Source: Castor canadensis (lineage: Eukaryota > Chordata > Mammalia > Rodentia > Castoridae). Taken from it: DNA of 64,000 nucleotides. The notes under the pieces were generated by a model. That model had not been told where the DNA came from. It saw only the letters and a program-made list of their open reading frames with translations, and searched no databases. Position 1 is the first letter of the stretch, and the number at the start of each line of letters is the position of its first letter. This document shows positions 24,801-35,589 of the stretch, piece by piece. The stretch spans positions 19,854,001-19,918,000 of the forward strand of contig NC_133392.1 in assembly GCF_047511655.1 (NCBI RefSeq), read 5' to 3'. The translations under genes and the position numbers were made by a program.

Positions 24801-26880
24801 AACGTGAAGATTGATGGCCCCATCATCTTGAAAGAGATCAAAACTTCTCTTCTTACAAATTGCGTAACGACCTTACTGAAATAACTAGAAAGACTAGAGG
24901 TTCCCTAATAATATTTAATGTGTGGTTCACTGGAAGAGAATTTCACTCACAGCTTTAGGTCCTGAAAGCCCCCAAATCCAAAGATGGACAATTCAGTGTG
25001 TGGAGAGGCTCCCCACTACACTGTCTCAAAGATGGTTGATGCAAACAGAACTTCATAACTACACAAAAATGGTTGCTCAGATTAAATTATGTAAACGTAG
25101 TTTCAAAATAACCCGCTCAAGTTTCATCGCATTAAAGATGGACCTGCAAAGCACTGGCCGTGTCGCGCCTGGTTCCAGCGGAATTTCAGTGGCTACTGAG
25201 GGGAGCTCAAACCCCAAGTCATCCTTGTAAAGAAAGACTCTGCAACATAAGTTTGAGCATCAAATCCCACGGACGCACTCAACCGCCTTGGACCTGCTCC
25301 CTGGACACTGCTTCACCAATGCAAAACAAGGCAGAGCCATTAGGTGAGGGCTGAGGTCCCCATCTTGCAGTGCAAGCAGAAGGGGCCATCTTTGAAAAGG
25401 TCTTATTTTTTTTAAAATAAGATATTCCAGGGTGGAGTTTTCAAAATGGGGAATAAAATTTATAGAGTATATTATTAATTATATGAAGTAATTAAAATAT
25501 ATTTGAATTGATCCTATCCCACAAAACAGGTTCATTTTCTATCTGAGAATATTTCATAGTGAAACGTCCATCTACAATGATTTTTTTTGTGACTATAAAG
25601 TTCCTAGTTTTCTTCTGCTTGAAACTAAATAATAGAAAAATTCATAATACCAAAAGTAATTTTAGAGAAATGCATATAATACCAAAGTAATTTTGATAAG
25701 CCTAGCACACGGTCAAATTTCAAGACACCGGACAGTAGCTTTGAGATATTTCCAAATTAATAATTGGTCAAATTGGATTTTTTATTAAATAAACTTTAGA
25801 CTTATATAGTTTCTCTCCATTTGTTTATATCTATGGTAAGAACTAACAAAGAATTTTAAGCAATTTGTTAGATGAACTGTCAATTATATTCAATATTAGC
25901 TGAAATAATTTGCAAAAACAGGAAACGAGTAAGGATATGAAATATTTTCATATTTTAAATAGTTGGAAACTGTAAGTAGTTGAAAATCATATAAAATGTC
26001 AAAATTTTAAAGCAAAAAACTTTAAAAATAAATGAAGCTTTAGCATTCCGTCAGCCAAAAAGTAGGGAACCATTTTGTTCTGAAATATGAAACCAGCGTC
26101 ATTGATATAAAACTTAAATTTTCACTCTATTACATAACTCGGTTTTCAAAACCATAAATATTTAACTGCTATTTGAGTCCACTTACTCTCCCTCATTGGT
26201 TACTCCTCTTGCTACATTTTAACAAGTTTACATAACTGCCAGCATCAGTACAGCAGAGCTGGAAAACTTGTGCCTTGTTCCGGATGACAGATTTGGCTGA
26301 ACCTCTTTATTTTAGCTAGCTCCGGTTAATTTCGAGGGACAACTCATCATTCACTATCCTATACCTCTTAAACAGTTTTGAGGACTTCGTCACAAGGTGC
26401 CTAAACCTTTAGGAAATAAAGAGCCTTAAAAAAAAAAATTCTAGGCCTTAAACAAAATATTGAAGAAAACAAAACATCACCATTTTACTTTTATGTCCCC
26501 CCAAACAGACTGAAAGAGCTTCTTGGAACCTACTGACCACCCCAACCCACTCGTGCATTGGGCAAACAATGAAAATTCACGACCCAGGTCGCACGGTTCA
26601 CAGTCACAAGATGGTAACATTAGTGGGAAAGTGTGGAGTGGCTGAGAACTCTTCACAGGAGCCTGCTTGAAAAGTGGCTACACTTGAGGGCAAGGCCAAA
26701 AGTGTTGTTTACGAGCTCTGGTCTCCCTTTTCACCCCAAAGTCACTGGCTGACTCAAAGGCACAGTGAAAGGTGTTTTCGTGGTCTATAGGATTATGTCA
26801 CACACCCTCACGCGCACACACACTCACACTCCACTCTCCACACATTCCAGAGGCTCTGGGGACCAGAAAGATGAAAACTG
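21870..26880. other. Repeat-poor AT-rich intronic stretch next to the RBM20 promoter
   Basis: No SINE, LINE, LTR or microsatellite is recognisable across these 5 kb. There is no supported coding frame. Composition is AT-rich with many short ordered motifs, the usual look of conserved non-coding DNA around developmental or tissue-specific promoters, especially 23550-24450. Conservation itself cannot be seen from one sequence. Confidence 0.45.
24452..24478 (+). promoter_or_regulatory. Array of four nuclear-receptor half-sites with 1-bp spacing (DR1 array)
   Basis: The half-sites TGGTCA, GGGTCA, AGGTCA and GGGTCA follow each other with single-base spacers G, C and G, so each adjacent pair is a DR1. 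DR1 elements are the known binding mode of RXR homodimers, PPAR/RXR, HNF4 and COUP-TF. The array lies about 2.7 kb into RBM20 intron 1 inside repeat-free DNA. It may equally be read as a short period-7 tandem repeat; binding is inferred. Confidence 0.6.
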
Positions 26881-27173
26881 GTCTCTGAGCCATTTTCCCC
26901 CCGATTTGAGCTAGTTTAATTTAAAATATCCAGTAACCTCCCTGAAGAGGAAAGAAAGGGAACAGATAGGGAATGACAAGATTATTTCCCTCAAATAACT
27001 TGGGTCCCTTCTCCCCAGCCACGCCAACAGCCAAAGTGACTCTGCCCAGAGAGAGGGCAAGAAAACTTCAAAACGCAAGGGGGCCCAGTGAAGTTTAGTT
27101 GGGACAGGAGATGAAGGCACAAAGGGGTGCCTGGGATGCGTCCCAAGCGACACCCCTAATCCCCGCTCCGTCG

Positions 27174-27179
27174 TCTTAC
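27174..27179 (-). other. RBM20: RBM20 exon 1 splice donor
   Basis: On the minus strand the exon ends ...ATCCAAAA and continues GTAAGA, a near-consensus U2 donor. It interrupts the codon after its second base, which agrees with the known RBM20 exon 1/2 junction inside an Asn codon. Confidence 0.88.
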
Positions 27180-27349
27180 TTTTGGATGATCTGGGGTAGG
27201 CCGGCTTGAGGTGGCGGCGGCTGCTGCATCCCTCGCGGGCCCTGGGGCGCCGGGGGCGCCTGGGCTCCGGGCACAACGCAGGCATCTCTGTCGGGTTGCT
27301 CGGGACCGCTGGGATCCGCGTCCTGACTCATGGCTGCCGCCAGCACCAT
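27180..27349 (-). CDS. RBM20: RBM20 first coding exon (RNA-binding motif protein 20, N-terminus)
   Basis: RBM20 is a nuclear splicing regulator of heart and skeletal muscle that represses exons of titin and other sarcomere or calcium-handling transcripts. Seen: reading the minus strand from ATG at 27349-27347 gives 56 codons beginning [20 protein letters not shown] and ending in GLPQIIQ, plus two bases (AA) before a GTAAGA donor, so the split codon would give N with a T or C from exon 2. This matches my memory of the mammalian RBM20 N-terminus, including the Gln/Pro-rich stretch [10 protein letters not shown]. Exon 1 carries only this disordered segment; the RRM, RS region and zinc fingers lie in later exons outside the window. 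The start was chosen because no ATG occurs upstream in any frame for more than 500 bases. Its Kozak context is moderate (C at -3, G at +4); Met7 has G at -3 and could serve as a second start. The Pro/Gln tract looks a few residues shorter than I recall for human. Confidence 0.92.
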
Positions 27350-27389
27350 GCGGGGCGAGACCCGCCCGAGCTCTCGGCGAGAGGGCACG

Positions 27390-27575
27390 CGGGAGGGGCG
27401 GGCCCGGGGCACCGGTGCTCACTGGACGGGGTCCCGGTGCCTAGTCCCCTTGTCCTTCTCGGTAGCGCGGGGAGGAGACGCGAGGGGCGGGGAGGAGGCA
27501 GTCCCGGCTGCGCCGCCTCCTCCGCCTCCTGCGGTTCGCGATGGTGGAGTCTGGCCCGCGGGGGCGGGGGGACAG
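27390..27575. promoter_or_regulatory. GC-box (Sp1/KLF-type) cluster upstream of the RBM20 start codon
   Basis: Several GGGGCGGG-type motifs lie 40-230 bp upstream of the start codon: at about 27393-27402, 27484-27492 and 27558-27570. Such clusters are typical of TATA-less promoters. Function is inferred from motif and position only. Confidence 0.55.
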
Positions 27576-28396
27576 GGGGCGTCTCCCGGCCGGAGGGGGC
27601 CGCTCGGCGACCCTGGACTGGGGTGGCCCAGCGGAGCTGTGCCCGCCGACTCCAGGCGCAGTAAGCTGAAGAGGAGCGCGGCGTGCGCCACCGGCCACAG
27701 TGCGCCCTCCGGTCCCGAGCCGGGCGCTCCGCAGCGCGGCACGCCGCGTGAGAAAGCGACACGCCCGCCAGCCAGTGGCCAGCGGCCGCCCTCCCGCTCC
27801 TCTCTGGAACCCCGAGGCCTCCCGACTGTCCCCTGGGACCGCGCGCGCGGCCTGACGCCGCTCCTGCCCAACGCGGCGGACTGGGCGCACCCGGGGCGTC
27901 CGCGCACATCGCCGGTGCGAAGTGCACAGGGCTTGGCATCTCCCAGCGGCTGGAGCCCGGCCAGCGCTACTTGCGTGTGAAGGACCCGACCCCGCAAGGG
28001 AAAAGCCCGATCCTCCCTCCCCAGGTCCGAGGGACTTGGAGCTTCAGGTCTCCGATGACCAGGCCCGAGGGTTCTCCAAATTGGCAGTTCCCGCTGCTTA
28101 TTTCAGGGGTCCCTTCCAGAAGCAGCAGTGGGGCCGCCCTGCCAAGACCCTGCGAGTGCAAAGACAAAACCAAGCAAACGTTCAGATCTCGTTATTTATG
28201 GGCCAAGTCTCCGTGGAAACACAAAGGGCGCGAAGGGGAGAGATCGTGCTCCCCACCATCACCGCCTCTGAAGCTCTGTTATCTGCCCCGCAGCCCATGT
28301 GCGCCCGGCCACCGGCGCACCCGGGCTCCCAGCTGTAGCGCGGGCATCATGTGCCTTTGAAGGCCGAGGAGACCCCCCGCAGGTCCTGGCGAGCGG

Positions 28397-28427
28397 TGGG
28401 GGGAGGGGGGGATGTGGGGGAAGGGGG
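28397..28427 (+). promoter_or_regulatory. G-quadruplex-prone G tract upstream of RBM20
   Basis: The plus strand carries four closely spaced G runs (6, 6-7, 5 and 5 G) separated by 1-5 bases, which fits the classic G4 rule. It is the template strand for RBM20, roughly 1.05 kb upstream of the start codon at the edge of the CpG island. Confidence 0.55.
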
Positions 28428-29569
28428 AGAGGAAGCACCTGGTCCAGCAGAAGAAGTCTAGTAGGAGCAGGGCAAAAGACCAGGGAAGTGGCTGCACGAG
28501 ACTCCTTACCGGCTGTCGGGCTCACGGACGCTCTAAATCCTGACTCCGCAGCCAGGGAACTGAGCAAAGTTTGCTTTTGGTGCCTGGGAAGCCAGAGCGC
28601 ACGCCAAGCTGCCCAACGGCCTAGAAGGGCTTTTGCTGGGGGATGCGGAGGAAGCATCTGGGGATGTGTTGCCTGAGACCTGGCAACTTTCTGAATTTCC
28701 TGGAAGATGGTTTCTTCCCTTTCCAGACTGAGTTTCTGTTAACCTTCCTACCAGCCTCGGGGACTATACCTGTGCCTCACTTGATTTCTATCGTTCCTCC
28801 TAGTGTCTCTGCTCTTGCTGGCTGGTAATGCTCTCTCTCCTTCCCTCACTCTCATTCTTTTTCCTTTCTCCTTCCTCTGGCGGATAAAATTATATTTCCA
28901 ATCCCTTGTATTCATAGACATCAAATCATCACATTGCACAAAATTCACACACACACACACACACTGTAAGCCTTGAATTGAGGATATGTGTCTAGTAAGA
29001 GACTGTGCCAAAAGTCTTGTCCCATTCTCTGAATGGTCAGTTCATCTGTGCTCTTTAGTTTCTATCACTAAATCTTGACTCTGGTTTCTACGAAACCCAT
29101 CTTTTATCCTCACCTCCACCCCCAGACTTCCTTGAGGGAAGGAAATTCTAAAACTAACATTGTAACTCTCCCAGAAATGGAAATGAAAGCTTTCCAAATG
29201 TTTACATTGAGCTCTCCCTCTGAGATCCTCCAAAACCTCTGTGGGGAGGGCTTTGTAGTCACAAAGACCTGCTACTGAGTCCAACTCTGCAGTTTACCAT
29301 GGAGGACAGCCTGTGAGGAACGCTGACCAAATAGTATGTAAATAGTGAGAGATGAGACCCTAGCACCACAGAGTCACCTTAAGGATTCAGAACAGTGTAT
29401 TTTTCATATGTGGTGCAGAAGGTCTTCAGGGTGGCAGTTATAGACATGATTGTTTATATTCCAATCATAAATCAATCAAAAGATTAAAACCTCCAGCAAC
29501 CTCAATGTCTGGCAGTAACAATATTGCTATTATTAAGTCCTCCTAACATATAACATGCTTATTAGAAAA

Positions 29570-29603
29570 GGAGGGAGGGAGGGAGAGGGAGGGAGAGAGA
29601 GAT
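29570..29603 (+). repeat. (GGGA)n tract
   Basis: Five GGG runs separated by A or AGA between 29573 and 29593, then GA repeats. Also a potential G-quadruplex. Confidence 0.85.
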
Positions 29604-30289
29604 TATATAAATGCACCTCTCTGCATCTCAAAAATGATACCAGCAATGTACTAGCATGTGTGCCAAAATAAGAAACAATGGTACATCTAGGTATCCATTA
29701 GGTTTTTCTTGCATCCTTTCTGTAAGTTTAAAATTTTCAAAACAAAATTGAACAAAAATGAGTGACTCACAAGACATTTTTCAGAAATCCCATTCCCACG
29801 ATTATAGCTTAATATTTGCAATTTCTGTGAAATTTGAATCGGAGCAAATTCCATAGGAAAGGGCAACCCTGCCACACAGCCTTCAACTCACTCGCACCGT
29901 GTCTCAGATCTCCACGGAGTATCTTCCTCTCCAGGATGATACAGGAACAAGCAGTTCCCTGTTGCAAGTCAAACATTAGGTACATTAAACAGTTTCAGTG
30001 TGTGGGGGGAAATATTTTTTTTAATTTATCTTTTCTCACTTTTTTTCTAGGAGTAATAAAAGCAAATAAAGACACTAACTGGGGTGGCAGCCCCTGCTTT
30101 TGTGTGCCGTGCACCCTCCATAGCCCCCCAACGGTGTGCTTCACAACAGTGACTGAATCAAGAGAAAAGCTGAGTCACCCACTTCACAAGTGTGACTGCA
30201 AGGGGAGGGCTGGTGGCACCTTTTTGTTTCACTCTGCAGAAGCATCCTGGCCTTCCTTGACCTACCTGGTCAGGCAGCAAGGCCCTCGT

Positions 30290-30440
30290 TGCTTATTAAT
30301 ACATCGAACATTTAACAGGAGTCAGTTGCTCAGTGCTAGGTACTAAGTACTATGAACATAGTAACTCCATGAGATAAGTACCATTACTCAGTGAAGAAAC
30401 TGAGTCTCAGAGAACTGGAAGAATATGTTCAAGGTCAGCT
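30290..30440 (-). repeat. MIR/L2-like ancient repeat
   Basis: Contains 'gtgctaggtactaagtac', 'agtaactccatgagataag' and 'gaagaaactgagtctcaga', typical of MIR3/L2 3' sequence in reverse orientation. Confidence 0.5.
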
Positions 30441-31529
30441 GGCTTTTAAGGGACAAAAGCAAGACCATAGGTGGGTTGATCTGTTCCAAAACTCTCCTGT
30501 CACTCCTCTGTACACTGTCTCAGAGGGGAGGCCAAGATGTCACCTGTCTGCTTTTGCACTGATGCTTCCTGCAACTTCCAGTGAATGTAAAATGCCATTT
30601 TACAGTGAATTTACAGCAGTGAATTTGCTGCATGGTAAGCCAGCAAATTAGTAATGGTAAGAAGAAAATGGAAGGAAATGAAGCAACCTGGCAGAAGAAG
30701 GCAGGAAGGAACAGGAAAGGAATCCAGTCTCTGTTATTTTAGGGACATTCTCAAACTTGCTGGGACTCTGGCTTCTTTTGTAACATTAATAAATGTTTCC
30801 TGGGTTCCAGGCTGTAGTCCTAAAAGTTTTCTCATGCCTTATTCACTTAATATCACCACTGTGCAGACAGAGACGCTTGAAGAACCTGGCCAAGGTCACT
30901 GGGATACTAAAGCAGAGCAGAAGTCCTGAGCCACTGTGCCCCTTGTCCTTTTCTCAAGGGGGAGGGAGCTCACGGGTCAGGGTGATGGTGGGCTTTCCTC
31001 TGTGCAGATGAGGTCATTTTCAACATGCTGCTATTCCTCTGTGCATACTAGTGGATGAGAAAGTTAGGGATTACCCAGAGCCCGTGAAGCTGTGAGACAG
31101 ACTTTCTCATACACTGGGCGAAAGCAAAAGTGTCAGCTGCTGGGACCACTGCAGAAATGAATTGGAGTTGTCTGCTAAAGCTGCAGCAAGAGAAGTGGAC
31201 TCAGCAGTTACCCCGCGAGGAATTTATCCTATGGGTTTACTTGGAGCAATAATCAAATCTGTATGTGCAAGGAAGTTGATAATAGCATAGACTAGAAATA
31301 ATGGAAGCCACATATACAAACAAGATCCCCACTTTCTGAGGAATATAATGTAACCATCAAAAGGAAGGCAGCAGATCTCTCTACACTGCTCTGGAGAGAT
31401 TTTCTAGAGTTACTAAAGAGAAAATGCAAGTTCCTCAACAGCACTGTAGTGTGACTAAGTGTGTGTGAAATCAGAGTATAGAACATTTCTGGAAAAGCTA
31501 TACAAGTAGTTAATGTTTTTTGGGTTTTG

Positions 31530-31845
31530 CTTTGCTAGTATTGGGGTTTGAACTCAGGGCCTTACACTTTCTAGTCAGGCACTACCACTTGAACCACTCC
31601 ACCAGCCCTTTTTGTATTGGTTATTTTTGAGATAGGACCTCACTTTGTTCTCTGGCCTAGACCTCGATCATCCTTTTGTGCTTCTCTGCGTAGCTAGGGT
31701 AATAGGTGTGCACCACCAAGCCCAGCTATTGGTTGAGATGGGATCTCAAGAACTTTTTGCCAGGGTTGACCTTGAACATGATCCTCCTGAATCTCTGCCT
31801 CCCAAGTAGCTAGGATTACAGGCTTGAGCCCCTGCACTTGGCTTT
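31530..31845 (-). mobile_element. Trimeric composite SINE (B1-B1-ID)
   Basis: 'gtattggggtttgaactcag' (ID), then two B1 reverse complements, the last ending 'aggattacaggcttgagc'. First composite SINE upstream of RBM20. Confidence 0.88.
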
Positions 31846-31859
31846 TAATTAATTAATAG

Positions 31860-34060
31860 TGAGTACCTCTAGATATAGGAATAGGGCAGCGACGCTCTTC
31901 TATACGGCCTTTTATATTATTTGAATATTTGAAATAAAGCCTGTGATAAATTCGATTTGAATGTACTATGAGCATTGTTCTTTTCTTAACTAACGGCAAT
32001 GAAACTTAATGGTTCATTTTCCAACTAGTAATCACTAACAACATAGTAAATTAAAAATAAACAGAGTGTTTATTTTTAAAGCAAAAATTCATCTGGAGCA
32101 ATGAAGGAAAGTCTGGACAGTGTACAGTCCAGACTTAAATTTTGCCCTTTTCATGTTCTAACAACCCCAATAGAGATGGTTAAAAAGTGAAATCCTTATT
32201 GCCAGCAGTCATGTTGAGACAGTTACAGTCTAGTACTTTGACGATGATAAACATATACTAAGCCACCTATCATGTTAGGCATGACACATTGGCCACTATC
32301 CAAGTGTTAGTAGAAGTTGTCATTTCTTGAGTGTTTGTCTGTCTTGAGCACACACTATTTCTCATTAAATCTCCACAACCTTGTTAGGTGGTTGTTTTAT
32401 ACCCATTTACAGATAAGAAAACTAAGGCTCAGTGAAGTTTTAGCACTTAGCCAGCTAGTGACTGAAAGAGCTGTGTCTCAAACTGGGTTCTACTTACTAT
32501 TCCTAGAGTTGAGCTTTTAACTCTGTGTGGTGCTTCTTGGTGAAATGGGGTTGATACTGTGCACCCCAGTAAATCCTCAAGCTTTGACCCTCTCTGCTGC
32601 CTACACTGTCCCATCGTCTAGTTTCCCACCTCTCCACCCACCCCCCCGGCTTCTCTTTTCTACCCTTTCAGGTGGGCTTTATCTATTTGTCCATTCCCCC
32701 TTCATAACCAGAATATAATCTTTCCCGTGAACTCCATAGGATCCCTGCAGATGTCTGAAGGCAATCATAAAATCAAATCTGTCCTGGCTTCACAAAGGCT
32801 CACCTCTCTCTCTCTCTCTGAAAATCCAGCTGAAGGATGCTGTTTAAAAATACTGTGGTTACTCATGGAACTGGATGCACATTTGAAGGAGACAGTCAGG
32901 GAACTTTAGCTGAGGAAAAGTGAGGACATGACCCATGAGGCTCTTTTCTGCCTGACAACTCAGAGGACTTCCCTCATTGGCTGCTGGGGAAAGCCTAGCC
33001 TCCACCGCTTTGGTCAGGAATTTATCAGCCAGGCCCCTTCTCCTAGTGAGCCCCACAGATGCTATATCATAGTCAAAGTTGCAGTTGGTTGGGAGTCAAG
33101 AAATCCAGGTTCTTGACCACTGGGTGATCCAACATCCTTGAACGGAAAAGCAGTTGTTCCAAGCCAGAAGTGACATCAGCATCTTTGTCTCCCCCACAAG
33201 CATCACTGTCCCAAGTCATAGAGGATAATGGTGTTGTCCTTCCACCTCTTGTTTAGGACCTGGCAACAAACCAAGTGCAGATTGAGTCCAAAGTCCCAGC
33301 GGCTCAGCAGGGCAGAGAGCACAGCCATCCGGGCCTGGCTTCCCGGAAAAGTAGAGCCCTGAGCTATGCTTGGATGGGCCAGAGAATGACTTTTTCTCAT
33401 TTGCTGTTTCCAAGAAAATCGAGGTAGGATCCAGCACAGTTATCAGTTGGGACTGAATTTCTTGGAGGGGGTGGGAAGTGACAGTGGTATGACATGAATG
33501 TGGGAGAAATGTTAGCTGGTGTCTAATTGCATGATTTAAGTTCCAGGGGCTCGGCACCCCCTGGGGAGACCCAGCTTCCACACGACCTGTTTAATCCCTG
33601 GGGAATGTCGCTGTCATTCAGAGGCTGGGTGGTTTGACTCCAGGCCCCAGCCAAGCAAATCAGCATTTCTCAGAGAGAGGGGATTCCTTTAGCCAGCCCT
33701 TCCCCCCATGGCCTCCTCTGTCTCCTCTTATCACTGGTTTGTCTGTCTGTCAGGCCAGTTGGTCATCGGATCATAAACATCTCAGGCTGTGTGCCCACCA
33801 GCTCTGGGATCAGGTGACCATTATGGAAGGCCTTTGCATGCCAATGTGACGCCAGGAACAGCGAGAGCCTGTGATGCGCTGACCTCACGGAGTGGGCGCC
33901 CACGCAGCTGGCCTGGAGCAAGGACCACTCCCTAGTGTGGTCTCTTTGATCATCCCTGGGCCTCCCGGCATGCACAGGAATCCTTGTCCAGCTTCCTGTC
34001 AGCACAGACTCTAGGATCAGAAACCCAGCCCCATCTTCTGCAAACTGCATGCCATCCGTG
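31860..34060. other. Intergenic, mostly unassigned
   Basis: A MIR-like piece at about 32320-32500 (tggttgttttatacccattt; acagataagaaaactaaggc) and a short CT run at 32803-32818. The remainder has no recognised feature and no supported gene. Confidence 0.4.
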
Positions 34061-34064
34061 CAGT

Positions 34065-34165
34065 CACTTTATCGCGAAGCCTCCATGTCCCCTTCTGAAG
34101 AATGGGAATAATGATGCTTACTGTGAGGATTAAATGTCACGGGGCATAGGTGTGGCCTCAGTAAG
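34065..34165 (+). repeat. MIR SINE fragment
   Basis: 'gaatgggaataatgatgc' and 'gtgaggattaaatgtcac' match the MIR 3' region. Confidence 0.6.
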
Positions 34166-34374
34166 CCACTCTTGGTGGTTTTGATTGCCTCTTGGCCTTT
34201 CCTGTGGGAGGTCAGTAACCACAACCACAATGCAGTCCTCTCTGGAAAGTGAGGCCTGCTCTGGGTCAGGATATAGCTCACTCTCTGCACATACAAACTC
34301 TGGGGCAAGAAGAGACAACCATAAGCACAGGGGGTGTCGTCAGAGGAACACACTGTCATTAAGAAACTCACACA

Positions 34375-34465
34375 CTGAGTGTGGGACCTGGTTCTGCCCC
34401 TTGCCAGGTCAGTGACTCTTGGCCCTCAGTTTCCTCACCCATAAAATGGGACCATGAGCCCTTCC
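34375..34465 (+). repeat. MIR SINE fragment
   Basis: 'cctggttctgccccttgcca', 'ctcagtttcctcacccata', 'aaatgggaccatgag' match the MIR core. Confidence 0.65.
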
Positions 34466-34623
34466 TTTATTGTTGTTGAGACTGCTGAGCTCAAGTCCAG
34501 TCCAGCCTCACCTCTCAGCACACACAATGCCTGTGGAGGCAGTTGTGTGGCACCAGCCAGTGTAGGAAACCAGAATCTGGTGAAAGCAGGATGCCCAAGA
34601 GAAAGGAAAGGGTAGTTATGATT

Positions 34624-34672
<49 letters not shown>
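34624..34672 (+). repeat. (CT)n microsatellite
   Basis: About 23 CT units directly adjoining the left half of the SINE that the provirus split. Confidence 0.95.
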
Positions 34673-34673
<1 letters not shown>

Positions 34674-34703
34674 GCTGTTTCAAGCAGTATTGGGGATGGA
34701 ACT
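34673..34703 (-). mobile_element. Left part of the composite SINE split by the provirus
   Basis: 'caagcagtattggggatgga' is the ID-type start in reverse complement; it breaks off at GAACT and resumes at 41749. Confidence 0.85.
34699..34703. repeat. Provirus target-site duplication, left copy
   Basis: GAACT immediately outside the left LTR, matched by GAACT at 41749-41753. Removing one copy and the provirus restores a continuous ID-type SINE. Confidence 0.9.
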
Positions 34704-35030
34704 TGTTAGGAAAAACACCGCTCACAAAGAAAGCTCACGAGAAAAGTCTCATGTCCAAGAGCAAGGTTTAATGGCAGACTCAAACCACCAGGCTGGCCAG
34801 GGAAAGATGGTGCAGCACAGACTCTGGCCAGGCATGGCTTGTGTAGAAGGGGGAGCTTAAGGAAGTTAGTGCATGTGCGGGAGTCCCTGGTAGGGGTGGG
34901 GCTGTCTTAGAGAGTGGGAATTTCTGTTAAGGGTGGGACTGTCGTTGGGGGTGGCTCCATTTCTCAAGAAATGAGGCCTGAGGATAAAATGGCTGCCGAT
35001 TCACAAAATGGTGACATTATTACTCTACCA
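34704..35030 (-). repeat. 3' LTR of the provirus
   Basis: 327 bp, same length as its partner, with about 9 substitutions by eye and no indel. On the minus strand it carries an ATTAAA polyadenylation signal (in ccattaaacc) and, near its U3 start, one intact GCCATTTT motif; the neighbouring second motif is mutated here. Confidence 0.92.
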
Positions 35031-35048
35031 TTCCCCCATTTTTTCTTT
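35031..35048 (-). other. Polypurine tract of the provirus
   Basis: On the minus strand AAAGAAAAAATGGGGGAA abuts the TG of the 3' LTR. It is the expected plus-strand primer for reverse transcription and fixes the element's orientation. Confidence 0.88.
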
Positions 35049-35215
35049 AATAATGATGAGGGTAGGGGCTGAGGATCGGGAATTGGGGCAAAGCTTCGGC
35101 CTCTTAGCTGCTTCCTACTGACGGGGGCGCTGTATGGGGCAGGATCCTCAGGCTCCCGCATCCTGGTGGGGCCCTCACAGCAGTCCTCCCGATGGTTTTG
35201 GAGAGGTTGATATCC

Positions 35216-35410
35216 CTAGAGGTACAACTGGTTAAAGTTTTGATTAGCAATAGCAGATCTGCAGTCTAAGAGAAATCTTTGTACTGTTTTTATGATACAA
35301 GGGAGGAAGCTTAAGAGTAGGAGAGCAAGAAATATAGGCATTAGGATGGGCATTGGCCAGGAGAACCACTGTGAAATGTTGTTCCCTAGAGGATTCCAAG
35401 AGTCCTCCAA
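35216..35410 (-). pseudogene. Envelope transmembrane-subunit stub
   Basis: A minus-strand segment of about 60 codons ends in a hydrophobic anchor (about 20 residues, PILMPIFLALLLLSFLPC) followed by a short basic tail. This is the expected membrane anchor of a retroviral TM protein just upstream of the polypurine tract. The surface subunit and most of the TM ectodomain are absent. Confidence 0.7.
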
Positions 35411-35589
35411 CTTCCTTCTCTGTTTTTTTTAACTGTTCCTTGACAGGTGCTGCCACTGGAGGATCCCATTGAGTTTGAGAGCAGTGGGTGTCGTGACAAT
35501 GAGGGCTGGTCCACCGAAGTCCCAATGGAGAGGGTAGAAGATCCTTTAGGAGAACAAGATTTCCTGGTTTAACAGAAATTGTTATAGGG

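Larger units (their letters stand above)
1..27179 (-). other. RBM20: RBM20 intron 1, promoter-proximal 27 kb
   Basis: Everything left of the exon 1 donor is inferred to be intron 1, because RBM20 reads leftwards and no second exon (which is large and would be obvious) appears. A very long first intron is known for RBM20 in other mammals. It holds SINEs, MIR/L2 fragments, an L1 relic, a MaLR LTR relic and one Tigger relic in its first 21 kb as drawn, then a repeat-poor stretch next to the exon. Open reading frames here are short and lack family signatures. Confidence 0.8.
27150..28650 (-). promoter_or_regulatory. RBM20: CpG island and presumed RBM20 promoter
   Basis: Very GC- and CpG-rich DNA surrounds and precedes exon 1, densest at 27200-27970 and weaker to about 28650. 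No TATA box was noticed near the start codon, as expected for a CpG-island promoter. The transcription start cannot be placed by eye; the leader upstream of the start codon contains no ATG for at least 500 bases, so a start anywhere in the core island would give a clean 5' leader. Several long open frames run through the island on both strands, but they are the usual stop-poor artefact of high GC. Confidence 0.8.
28660..31520. other. Upstream flank of RBM20, repeat-poor
   Basis: Between the CpG island and the first upstream composite SINE I see only a short CA run (28949-28964), a GGGA run (29570-29603) and a MIR-like stretch near 30300. No coding frame with recognisable content; candidate proximal regulatory DNA. 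Confidence 0.45.

Noticed and set aside
27350-27412. In-frame N-terminal extension of RBM20 upstream of the ATG at 27349
   Set aside because: The extension begins at GTG, contains no ATG, and does not correspond to the RBM20 N-terminus I know.
27206-27997. Several long open frames (150-216 codons) on both strands in the CpG island
   Set aside because: GC-rich DNA is stop-poor; the frames overlap each other on both strands, mostly lack supported starts and show no family content. Only the minus-strand RBM20 frame matches a known protein and ends at a donor.
29834-30346. 170-codon plus-strand frame
   Set aside because: It has no ATG at its start, overlaps a MIR-like repeat near its end and shows no recognisable domain.
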